From: Bacteroidota bacterium
GTDB lineage: Bacteria; Bacteroidota; Bacteroidia; Bacteroidales; JABHKC01
Length of the DNA: 63,049 nt
Assembly: GCA_018692315.1 (NCBI GenBank)
Contig: JABHKC010000233.1
Location: 1-63,049, forward strand
Direction of reading: 5' to 3'
Shown here piece by piece: positions 15,808 through 24,254 of this stretch (the stretch's first letter is position 1; the number at the start of each line of letters is the position of its first letter). The position numbers were made by a program, and so were the translations under genes. The notes under the pieces are model-generated. The model did not search any database and was not told where the DNA came from. It was given only the letters and a program-made list of their open reading frames with translations.

Positions 15808-18800
15808 TTATTTTTTTATACTAATACTTCTTGTTGCTGAGTAATTTTCAGTACTGATTTTATAAAAATACGTACCCGAACTATAATTTTCAACATTAAA
15901 CTCAACAGTATTCATACCTTGGTTGAAATTTGAATTTACAATTTCATCAAGCATTTCGCCAAGTACATTATAAATATCTATTACAACATGAGTTTCTTCC
16001 GAAATGTAAAATTTTATTTCAGTAGCTGTAGAGCAAGGATTTGGTGCATTTTGGAACAATTCAACATGACCAGATATTTTTAGATCATTAACTACACTTA
16101 TCCCATTATTTGAGTAGGAATCATTTCCTTCAATCCAACTTACAATTTCTAAAGTTTCTTCTGAATTTAGCTTTGTATTCCATAATTTTAGACTAAAAGT
16201 TTCACCTTCATCAATTAATGTAGAAACATTCGAAATTTCATTGTTCCCCCAAACAGTAATAGCAATATTTTTCCCAGTGAAAACAGTACTACCAACAAGA
16301 TTTCCATGAGAATTAAAAACTCCTATTTCATCACCAAATTCTGGTTGAATTTGCCATGATTCTAATGGAATTCCAATTGTCATATTATTTCCGGAATTTA
16401 TTTTATTAATATAAATTTTATTCTCTTTTTCAAAAGAAAATATTTTTGAGAAATTAGTATTTGCAGGGAATGTTAACACTTGCGAGGAAACCATATTTAT
16501 TTGATAACCTTCGCCGGGGTTCATATTCCCGATGTTATTTATGAAATATGCCGGCCAATAAACCAAACCTAAACCATTTTTAACTAAAGTAACACTTCCG
16601 TATATAGTTAGCGGAACAAGCATAACAGCAATATCTGCCGGTGCTTGACGTAAGTATCCCATAATGCTCCATCCTGCTGGAATTGTTATAGGAGTAATTT
16701 CAGGAACTACTGAAATTCCCTCAACAGTTAGTATCTGAGCTGAGGTTACATAAATCTGATAACCTTCGCCAATCACTAAACTACCAATATTATTAATGCC
16801 CCATGCAGGCCAATAAACCATTCCCATTCCGTTTTTAACTATAGTAACATTTGCTGCAATATCTGCAAGAACGCTATCTACACCAGGCTCAAAAGGATCG
16901 ATGTATGTAGAAAACATACTCCAGCCTTGTGGGATATTTATTGTTTGGGTTTCAATTGTGAGAGCAACTAAAGAGAGCAAACCACTTATTCCATTGGTTA
17001 CATATGTGCTACCCATTGGAAAGTCGATAAGATTATATGTTGCAACAGCTAAGTATTCAGATTCTGTAGAAGCATCCCACAATTTCCATGTAAATTCTTC
17101 GCTGGCAGCAAAACCATCATTTCCTGCATCGACTCCCCAAGCAGTTATAGAATTGGTTACACCTTCCCACTTAATGTATCCACCGCAAGCAAGCGTACCG
17201 AGCGAATCATAAAATACTCCAATATAATCGCCACTTTCTATCTGCATCCCATCAATAGTCAAAGGAACAAAATCAGGAATTAAAATGGTATGATTTCCTG
17301 AGGTTACAGTAAAGGACCATCCTGGACCACTGTTTGCAACAACAGCTTCAATCATAAATCTACCAAGTGTAGTATATTCTGTCAAAGATGTACCTGTAGT
17401 TGATGCTCCATAGTAGGCACCTGATCTTTCAATAAATTCGTCTTGAGTTGAAAGTGGGAAATATCCACTAGCTATTCCTGCTGTTTGAACAAAACCTACG
17501 AAGAAATATTCATTTGTAAATGTTACAGGACTTTGCAAATTGAAAGTTATTAATGTACCAAGGTCGGATGCTTGAATAATATAATTTGCCGATTGTCCTA
17601 AAATATTAGAATCAGTATCTAAAACAACAGCATACATTGTATTTCCAGTATTGTCGGTGCTGTTTGACAAATTGAAATTTACTCCAACAACATCGTTTGA
17701 GCCATTCATAAAATATTTGTTCAATAGCATACCTTCACCTGTGTCGTATCCAACAGAGCTTGCCGGAGCAGATGTATCAGCATATGCAAAAATCTCAGAA
17801 TTTACTTCTTGATAATATGAATCACTAATATTCAAATCGTTTTCATCAGTTGGGACAGAAACAGTTACTGTATTAAAACCTGCATTGCTTGGAGAAAAAG
17901 TAGCAAATTCGATAAGAGTATCACCATTCGATGGCAATGTAACCGTTTTTACATCTGTAAAATTGTTTGCACCTGTAATATCTAAAGTAACATTAACATT
18001 TGTCTGAGTTGCTGTTCCATAATTAGTTATCAATGCAGAAACAGTATGTGGAATTCCGTTTGGTTTTGGAAGTTTACCGAGCGTATAAACTACATCTACT
18101 CCCAAATCATTTGCAGGACAACCATTCCCAATGAAATAAACTGCTTCGCCAGCACTGGCAAAATTGCCATTATATGCAATTTGATTTCCATTGAATAATA
18201 CTTCATAATAAGCAGAGTCTAACAGTCCATCGCCGTAATCATCAAAAATGATAAATGTATAACAACCTGAGGATTGAACACAAACATCGGTGCTATATAA
18301 AGTATAATTATCGTATATTGTTTCGATACCTCCAGTAGCTACAATATTTTCTGAAATATCAAAAATTGCCCAATATGTTTCATATCCATATCCATCTGTA
18401 AATATATTTACAGTAATACTTGCATTTCCACTTAAAATTTGGAAATTATGAGCATCATTTGTAGTATCCTCATCATTTGCAAGGTTTGTATAACCAACAA
18501 AATTGTATGTTTGAAAGGCTGAAAGATTTACCGTTGTATTAAATGTATAATCGTAAGTCGCACCACTTGCAATTGAAGTTGATACAGTTTCGGTAACAGC
18601 AGTACCTCCATCTAAAGTATAGGAAACTGGGAAATTAGAAATTGCATTAGTTCCAAAATTCATAATTGTAACTGTAACACTTTCGGCATTTGTTAATGCA
18701 CATGAACTATTATTATTTGGAGATACAAAATCAATTACTCCAATATCATTGGCATTTCCACCGCCTACAACTGCTTCACATACAAATCTGCCATATCCAG

Positions 18801-20334
18801 TAGCTTCTGCAAGACCAGAAGCATCTAATCCAGCTGTATAATATGCATTTGATCTTACATAAGATTCTTCTTGAGTTCCAAGAGGATAATATTCAAAAGG
18901 AATAGTTCCTTGAGTTTGAGCAATTCCAACATAAAAATCAGTACCGGTAATAGTTGGTGGGTTTGTAATTGCAAACGACTTAATTGTACCAATATCGGCT
19001 GTTTGGATTACATAATTGCTTGAGGCACCTACAATTGTTCCTAGAGCATCAAGAACCATAGCATATACAGTCTGTCCTACGCAATCTGCATCGAAAGATA
19101 AACCAACATTAACAGTTGGAATAGATTTAGATCCAAACATTGTATATTTACAAAACATTGCTCCCTCACCATCGGCATATCCTAATCCACTGAAACTTGA
19201 TGTCGAATCGGCATAGGCATATGTATTCCCAACTTCTTGCCAGTAAGAATAACTGTTGTTTGTGTTATTATCATCGTTTGCAACCGAAACTGTAATATCG
19301 TTTATTCCAGCAACTGTAGGAGTATATGCTGCAAAAGTTACAACATCTAATCCACCAACAGCTAAAGCTGATAATACTTGTGTATTTGTATATGAATTTG
19401 CACCTGATACGGTTAGCGTAACACTCAAATTTGTCAAAGCATTGTATCCATTATTTTGAACAACTGCTTGAACTACATGTGGAGTATTTACAGGAATTTT
19501 TCCAAGAGCATAAATAAACTCTGTGGAAGCATCATTAGGTACTGCATCTTCAATACTTACATCATCAACCATCCATGCATAATCCCATTCTCCATCGTAG
19601 AAAAACCCAATTCGCACTGCCGGTTGGTTTCCTGCAATTGTTGAAATATCAACTTCAACCACATCTGCTCCCATATCGTTGGAAGCCACATTTGCATTTA
19701 CTTCAATTTGCTGCCACTGACCTCCTGTGTGAACAATTACATAAGTTAAATCCAGATACCTTCTATAAAGTTGTTCAAATCTTATTTTTACATAAGGGTG
19801 CCCGGTAAGGTCAACTGAACCTACTGTTCTAATGAAACCTTTTTGTACTAAAGGAGTAGGGTTTGATTCATTAAGTGCATCGGAATCGAACATTGCAAAG
19901 TTTCCACCTGAAGTAGATGAAATTGCTCCCATACCAGCTGAATAAAAACCGGTAGGGGCAAGTGTTGTAATTACCCAGTTTTGATTATTCGAAGCAATAT
20001 TACCTATTTCCCAATCTGCAGGAGTCGAAAAATTATTTGACCAAATAGACTGAGTTGATTTATTGCTATTCTTTTTTGTATTGTTTTTGACAGAAGATAA
20101 CAAACGGTGCTCACGTCCATCAGAATTTTCTTCTATAGATGAATTTATATTCATTTTTTTGTCGGAAGAAGGAACATTAATCCGTTCCGGAAGAGCTTTG
20201 TGATAATCAGAAAACTCTTTTTTCAGATTCAATTCTGTTTCGACTTTTTTTGATTTTTCGGAAATTGAATTGACCTGTGCGAAACTTACAAAAACAAAAC
20301 AAGTCAAAAATCCCAATAGAACAAGTTTTTTCAT
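15808..20334 (-). CDS. Giant multidomain T9SS cargo protein with CARDB-like repeats
   Basis: This 1508-residue secreted protein has a signal peptide (1-20). A MAM/choice-of-anchor-like domain follows (about 95-265, ending YAWMVDDVSIED). Three CARDB-like domains alternate with two copies of a 155-residue module beginning (Y/F)AYADTS..., (about 370-530 and 845-1000). One GDYIGVF module lies at about 1005-1125, then two tandem repeats of about 85 residues starting GWSxxxY (about 1130-1300) and containing MVYWPA(W/Y) x INNIG. A degenerate GDEIGVF module (about 1310-1420) and a type A sorting domain (NAPNPCSTATEIKFYI ... GTYFYKIS) complete it. It has no recognised enzyme domain; a surface adhesin or structural role is inference. 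It shares the GDYIGVF module with the downstream gene. Confidence 0.85.
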   Translation of the reverse strand: MKKLVLLGFLTCFVFVSFAQVNSISEKSKKVETELNLKKEFSDYHKALPERINVPSSDKKMNINSSIEENSDGREHRLLSSVKNNTKKNSNKSTQSIWSNNFSTPADWEIGNIASNNQNWVITTLAPTGFYSAGMGAISSTSGGNFAMFDSDALNESNPTPLVQKGFIRTVGSVDLTGHPYVKIRFEQLYRRYLDLTYVIVHTGGQWQQIEVNANVASNDMGADVVEVDISTIAGNQPAVRIGFFYDGEWDYAWMVDDVSIEDAVPNDASTEFIYALGKIPVNTPHVVQAVVQNNGYNALTNLSVTLTVSGANSYTNTQVLSALAVGGLDVVTFAAYTPTVAGINDITVSVANDDNNTNNSYSYWQEVGNTYAYADSTSSFSGLGYADGEGAMFCKYTMFGSKSIPTVNVGLSFDADCVGQTVYAMVLDALGTIVGASSNYVIQTADIGTIKSFAITNPPTITGTDFYVGIAQTQGTIPFEYYPLGTQEESYVRSNAYYTAGLDASGLAEATGYGRFVCEAVVGGGNANDIGVIDFVSPNNNSSCALTNAESVTVTIMNFGTNAISNFPVSYTLDGGTAVTETVSTSIASGATYDYTFNTTVNLSAFQTYNFVGYTNLANDEDTTNDAHNFQILSGNASITVNIFTDGYGYETYWAIFDISENIVATGGIETIYDNYTLYSTDVCVQSSGCYTFIIFDDYGDGLLDSAYYEVLFNGNQIAYNGNFASAGEAVYFIGNGCPANDLGVDVVYTLGKLPKPNGIPHTVSALITNYGTATQTNVNVTLDITGANNFTDVKTVTLPSNGDTLIEFATFSPSNAGFNTVTVSVPTDENDLNISDSYYQEVNSEIFAYADTSAPASSVGYDTGEGMLLNKYFMNGSNDVVGVNFNLSNSTDNTGNTMYAVVLDTDSNILGQSANYIIQASDLGTLITFNLQSPVTFTNEYFFVGFVQTAGIASGYFPLSTQDEFIERSGAYYGASTTGTSLTEYTTLGRFMIEAVVANSGPGWSFTVTSGNHTILIPDFVPLTIDGMQIESGDYIGVFYDSLGTLACGGYIKWEGVTNSITAWGVDAGNDGFAASEEFTWKLWDASTESEYLAVATYNLIDFPMGSTYVTNGISGLLSLVALTIETQTINIPQGWSMFSTYIDPFEPGVDSVLADIAANVTIVKNGMGMVYWPAWGINNIGSLVIGEGYQIYVTSAQILTVEGISVVPEITPITIPAGWSIMGYLRQAPADIAVMLVPLTIYGSVTLVKNGLGLVYWPAYFINNIGNMNPGEGYQINMVSSQVLTFPANTNFSKIFSFEKENKIYINKINSGNNMTIGIPLESWQIQPEFGDEIGVFNSHGNLVGSTVFTGKNIAITVWGNNEISNVSTLIDEGETFSLKLWNTKLNSEETLEIVSWIEGNDSYSNNGISVVNDLKISGHVELFQNAPNPCSTATEIKFYISEETHVVIDIYNVLGEMLDEIVNSNFNQGMNTVEFNVENYSSGTYFYKISTENYSATRSISIKK

Positions 20335-20597
20335 AAAAATAGATTTAGTTAAAAATTAAATATTTGAGTATTGTTATACAATAAATTTGATATTATTCGA
20401 GACAAGAAATTAAAATGCTTTGTTGCAAAACTTATTAAAAATCCTTAAAAAATGTAGCAAGTTAAATATTTTTTATCAATTATTTGCTCTTATGCTTGTA
20501 ATAGTGTGATTATGAATATTTAATTAGTTTTATTAGCTTATATAACAGCATTTTACATGAAATTAAAATATTGATATTTAAATCTTATCTATTCAAA
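20335..20597. other. AT-rich intergenic region upstream of the giant cargo gene
   Basis: These 263 bases lie between rseP and the cargo gene, both on the minus strand. I see no open frame, terminator or clear -7/-33 pair. Confidence 0.4.
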
Positions 20598-22025
20598 TTA
20601 AAACATCTCAACCCCAATTAGTCTTAAGATATCGTTCAAGTTTGCATAAATCAAGAGTGTGAATAAAAGTATCATTCCAATTATTTGCGATATTTCGAGA
20701 AACTTATCGCTTGGTTTTCTTCTTGTAACAATTTCGTACAAGAGCAATGTTACATGTCCTCCATCGAGAGCCGGAATTGGCAGAACGTTCATAAAAGCTA
20801 AAATTATAGAAAGAAATGCAGTCATTTGCCAAAATACTGCCCAATCCCAGGTTTTAGGAAATAAACCACCAATTAGCCCAAAACCGCCCAATTGTTTTGC
20901 TCCTTCTTTCGAAAATACTAATTTCATTTGTTTTACATAGCCAACCAAAACATCTACTCCATAACTTATTCCGGCAGGAAAAGACTCTATGAATGAATAT
21001 TCGGTGGTTTTTACTTCATAAAAATGTGAAGGAGGTTTTGCATAAACTCCCAACTTTCCTTCTTCTCCAATTTCTGCTTTTAAAAATATTTCATTGAAAT
21101 TTCGTTGAAGTTTCACTTCAATTTCCTTATTTCGATGTTTACTTATTTCATATGCAAATTCATAAAAAGAAGGAGTTTCAATACCATTTATTGCAAGCAA
21201 TTTATCGTTTCTTCTTATTCCTGCTATGTCAGCCGCGCTATTTTCAATTATGCTGTCGGCAATATATGGATATCTAAATCCTCCGAAAGGAGTGGTTCTA
21301 ACTCCTCTTTTTAGCATCATTTCCGGAAAATTTTCAGGAACAGGAATTTTTTCAATTTTGTTATTTCTTTTTACGGTAATTGTTTTTACATTATCAACTA
21401 ACAAATGTTCAATTATGTCTCGAAATTGTTCAATCTTGTAAGTATCAACATACTGGACAATATCCCCGTGCTGCAAACCAATTTCAAGCCCAAGCGTATC
21501 CCAAACTGCTCCATCGGTTCCGTTTTCTACTGGTACGTACGATTGTCCCCATGTAAATAATATCATAGAGTAAATGAAAAGTGCTAAGACAAAATTAACG
21601 AGCACACCGCCAAGCATAATTAATAATCGTTGCCAGGTAGTTTTAGACCTAAATTCCCAGTTTTCCGGCTCTTTTTGCATTTGCTCCATATCGAGCGATT
21701 CGTCAACCATACCAGATATTTTTACAAAACCGCCCAAAGGAATCCAGCCCATACCATATTCAGTAGTAGTAAATGGTTCAGTTTCTTCCTTATTTTTTTC
21801 AAAAAATTTGATTTTCCAGCCGTCTTTTGTTTTTTTCAACTTGAGAATAGAAAACCAAGCATTGAAAAAAAGATAAAATTTCTCAACTCGTGTATTAAAA
21901 ATTTTAGAGAATGCAAAATGTCCAAATTCATGAAGAATAATCAGCAATGACAGGCTTAAGAAAAAGCCTAAAGTTTGATATTTTATACTTGCCAAAAATT
22001 CAAACGCTTGTAAAAAAAAGTCCAT
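20598..22025 (-). CDS. rseP: RIP metalloprotease (site-2 protease), RseP family
   Basis: This 475-residue inner-membrane zinc protease cleaves membrane-anchored substrates such as anti-sigma factors. The zinc motif HEFGH lies at 32-36 in the first membrane helix. The third ligand region appears near the C-terminus as NVLPIPALDGGHV. Two PDZ-like regions lie between (QHGDIVQYVD and GIRRNDKLLAINGIETPSFY). The length agrees with Bacteroidota RseP. dxr follows upstream on the same strand (111-base gap), the usual bacterial neighbour. Confidence 0.95.
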   Translation of the reverse strand: MDFFLQAFEFLASIKYQTLGFFLSLSLLIILHEFGHFAFSKIFNTRVEKFYLFFNAWFSILKLKKTKDGWKIKFFEKNKEETEPFTTTEYGMGWIPLGGFVKISGMVDESLDMEQMQKEPENWEFRSKTTWQRLLIMLGGVLVNFVLALFIYSMILFTWGQSYVPVENGTDGAVWDTLGLEIGLQHGDIVQYVDTYKIEQFRDIIEHLLVDNVKTITVKRNNKIEKIPVPENFPEMMLKRGVRTTPFGGFRYPYIADSIIENSAADIAGIRRNDKLLAINGIETPSFYEFAYEISKHRNKEIEVKLQRNFNEIFLKAEIGEEGKLGVYAKPPSHFYEVKTTEYSFIESFPAGISYGVDVLVGYVKQMKLVFSKEGAKQLGGFGLIGGLFPKTWDWAVFWQMTAFLSIILAFMNVLPIPALDGGHVTLLLYEIVTRRKPSDKFLEISQIIGMILLFTLLIYANLNDILRLIGVEMF

Positions 22026-22136
22026 ATGATATTTTAAATTTCAGATTAAAATTGATTTTATATTTATAGTATATCGCGATGCTATCGAAAGTTTTCACCT
22101 ATATTTTATATAATTAAGTCTCCAATAAACATTAAA

Positions 22137-23300
22137 TTATAAAAAATATTGTTTGCATAAATCATTTGCAATTTGCCGTGCTTCAATATTGGTTTCAACA
22201 TAATCGTCGTAGCTTGGGTTTTTAATAAAACTTACCTTGCCCATGGTCGATTCTATGATTTCCGACATTGATAAAAATCCAATTTTTTCATTTAAAAAAG
22301 AATTCACTACAATTTCGTTTGCAGCATTGATTATACATGGCATATTTCCTCCCGTTTTCATCGCCTCAAAAGCGAGCACAAGATTACGAAATTTTTTGTT
22401 ATCAACTTCCTCAAAAGAGAAATTTGGAAAATTAGAAAAATTGAAACGAGGAAAATTCGATTTAATCCTTTTTGGATAAGAAAGAGCATATTGTATTGGC
22501 AGTTTCATGTCGGGTAGTCCGAGTTGTGCTTTAATGCTGCTATCGGAAAATTGTACCAGAGAATGAATTATAGATTGTGGATGTACAATAATTTCAATTT
22601 GTTCGGGTCGTACATCGAACAACCATTTTGCTTCTATAGCCTCAAAACCTTTATTCATTAAGGTTGCAGAATCTATGGTAATTTTATTTCCCATGTTCCA
22701 ATTTGGATGCTTGAGTGCATCATTTTTTGTTACTTTTTTTAAGCTTTCAAAATCTAATTGACGGAAAGGTCCACCAGAGGCTGTTAGAATTATTTTTTCT
22801 ATTTGATTATGCATTTCTCCAGTAAGGCATTGGAATATAGCCGAATGCTCGGAATCAACCGGAATAATATCTACTTGTTTTTTCTTGGCAAGCTGCATTA
22901 TCAAATCGCCGGCAATCACAAGAGTTTCTTTGTTGGCAAGAGCAATATTTTTTCCCCAGGAAATAGCATTAATTGTTGGAAGAAGCCCTGAATACCCCAC
23001 CATCGCAGTTAGTACAATATCTATTGAATCGTACTCAACAACCTGAGAAATTGCTTTTTCGCCGGCAAAAACTTTTATCTGGCTTTTGGTTAGAGCCGTT
23101 GAAACTTCATTATACTTGTTTTCATTTGCAATTACCACTGTCGATGGCTTAAATTTCAGAGCTTGAGAAATTAAAAGTTCGGCATTGTTATTTGCAGTAA
23201 TCACTTCTACCTCGAACAAATCGCTATGATTTTCAATAACTTCCAATGCTTGTTGTCCTATTGAGCCGGTTGATCCTAAAATTGCTATTCTTTTTTTCAT
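22137..23300 (-). CDS. dxr: 1-deoxy-D-xylulose 5-phosphate reductoisomerase
   Basis: This enzyme catalyses the second step of the non-mevalonate (MEP) isoprenoid pathway: NADPH-dependent DXP to MEP. The NADPH-binding GSTGSIGQQAL starts at residue 8. The conserved ANKETLV, DSEHSAIFQCL, TASGGPFR and HPNWNMGNKITIDSATLMNKG-type blocks (in pieces) are all present. I chose the start at MKKRIAILG (23300); an in-frame ATG 8 codons upstream (23324) gives an unusual basic extension. It shares the minus-strand block with rseP. Confidence 0.95.
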   Translation of the reverse strand: MKKRIAILGSTGSIGQQALEVIENHSDLFEVEVITANNNAELLISQALKFKPSTVVIANENKYNEVSTALTKSQIKVFAGEKAISQVVEYDSIDIVLTAMVGYSGLLPTINAISWGKNIALANKETLVIAGDLIMQLAKKKQVDIIPVDSEHSAIFQCLTGEMHNQIEKIILTASGGPFRQLDFESLKKVTKNDALKHPNWNMGNKITIDSATLMNKGFEAIEAKWLFDVRPEQIEIIVHPQSIIHSLVQFSDSSIKAQLGLPDMKLPIQYALSYPKRIKSNFPRFNFSNFPNFSFEEVDNKKFRNLVLAFEAMKTGGNMPCIINAANEIVVNSFLNEKIGFLSMSEIIESTMGKVSFIKNPSYDDYVETNIEARQIANDLCKQYFL

Positions 23301-23328
23301 TTGCGTTTTTTTTCGATTTGTCAAAAAA

Positions 23329-24195
23329 TTAGAAAACTATGTGATTTTGCGGATCCAATGGAATTCCGTTGTGCCACAACTCGAAATGAAGGTGCGGACC
23401 GCTCGACAATTCTCCCGAATCGCCAACAATAGCAATTGCTTCGCCAGCAGATACCTCATCGCCTACATTTTTAAACAATTTTGAATTGTGCTTATAGATT
23501 GACAACAAATCGTTTTCGTGTTGAATTTGAATTATATATCCATTCTCTATCGACCAGGTTGCAATAATGACCGTTCCCGGTAAGGTTGAAGAAACGACTG
23601 CATCTTTTTCGGAAACGATATCTATACCAAAATGCTCATTCATTTTTTCAAACTTAGATATTATCAAGCCACTTACAGGTTTATAGAAATGAATATTGCT
23701 AAATACATTTGCACGCTCGTTGTTTTCGAAAGCAGTAATGTTATACTGGGCTTCGTTTTCAATTTTTCTACGCAAAGCGGAATCCTCCTTCGATCGTTCG
23801 AACTTTATGTCGCTGTACACTACCTCTGCTTCCTTTTCAGGAACGTGTACGACTGGCTCTTTTCCTTCAATTATATTCTTCAGATTTTGAAAATATTGGT
23901 CTTTCAATTTTAGTTGATAGTTCAGAGAATCTACCTTCAGAGCATTGGAAATAATCATACGTCTCATATTTCCATCAGGATATCCTGGTATAAATTCTCG
24001 TAAACCCGTGAAGGCAATCAAAACCGTAACTAAGGCTATTAAAATTATAATTGAAAATCCTATTGAAGCAAAAACATTCAACCTCGACAAACGAAATGAA
24101 AAAACCTCTTCGAAAGTATTTTCATTATATATTTTAAGATGGTACTTATTTTTTAATTTTTTTATTAGTTTTTTATCTTTTTGGCTTTGTTCCAT
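23329..24195 (-). CDS. M23 family metallopeptidase, membrane anchored
   Basis: This is about 288 residues from the chosen start MEQSQKDKKLIKK; a 15-codon longer ATG exists at 24240. A basic N-terminus is followed by one membrane helix (FASIGFSIIILIALVTVLIAF), then a linker, and a C-terminal LytM/M23 domain. Zinc ligands are visible as H-x3-D in EHFGIDI and H-x-H in GPHLHFELW. This looks like an active peptidoglycan endopeptidase of the periplasm, unlike the degenerate EnvC-like protein at 45230. The gene ends 28 bases before the chosen dxr start on the same strand and is probably cotranscribed with it. Confidence 0.9.
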   Translation of the reverse strand: MEQSQKDKKLIKKLKNKYHLKIYNENTFEEVFSFRLSRLNVFASIGFSIIILIALVTVLIAFTGLREFIPGYPDGNMRRMIISNALKVDSLNYQLKLKDQYFQNLKNIIEGKEPVVHVPEKEAEVVYSDIKFERSKEDSALRRKIENEAQYNITAFENNERANVFSNIHFYKPVSGLIISKFEKMNEHFGIDIVSEKDAVVSSTLPGTVIIATWSIENGYIIQIQHENDLLSIYKHNSKLFKNVGDEVSAGEAIAIVGDSGELSSGPHLHFELWHNGIPLDPQNHIVF

Positions 24196-24254
24196 TTTGG
24201 ACAATTTAATTATTCTTTGTTGGCTATTTGTAATTAGCAATTAGTAATTTAAAA

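Noticed and set aside
16901-19808. Plus-strand open frames of 60-103 codons opposite the giant cargo gene
   Set aside because: They are antisense shadows of low-complexity Thr/Ser/Asn coding sequence and have no start signals.
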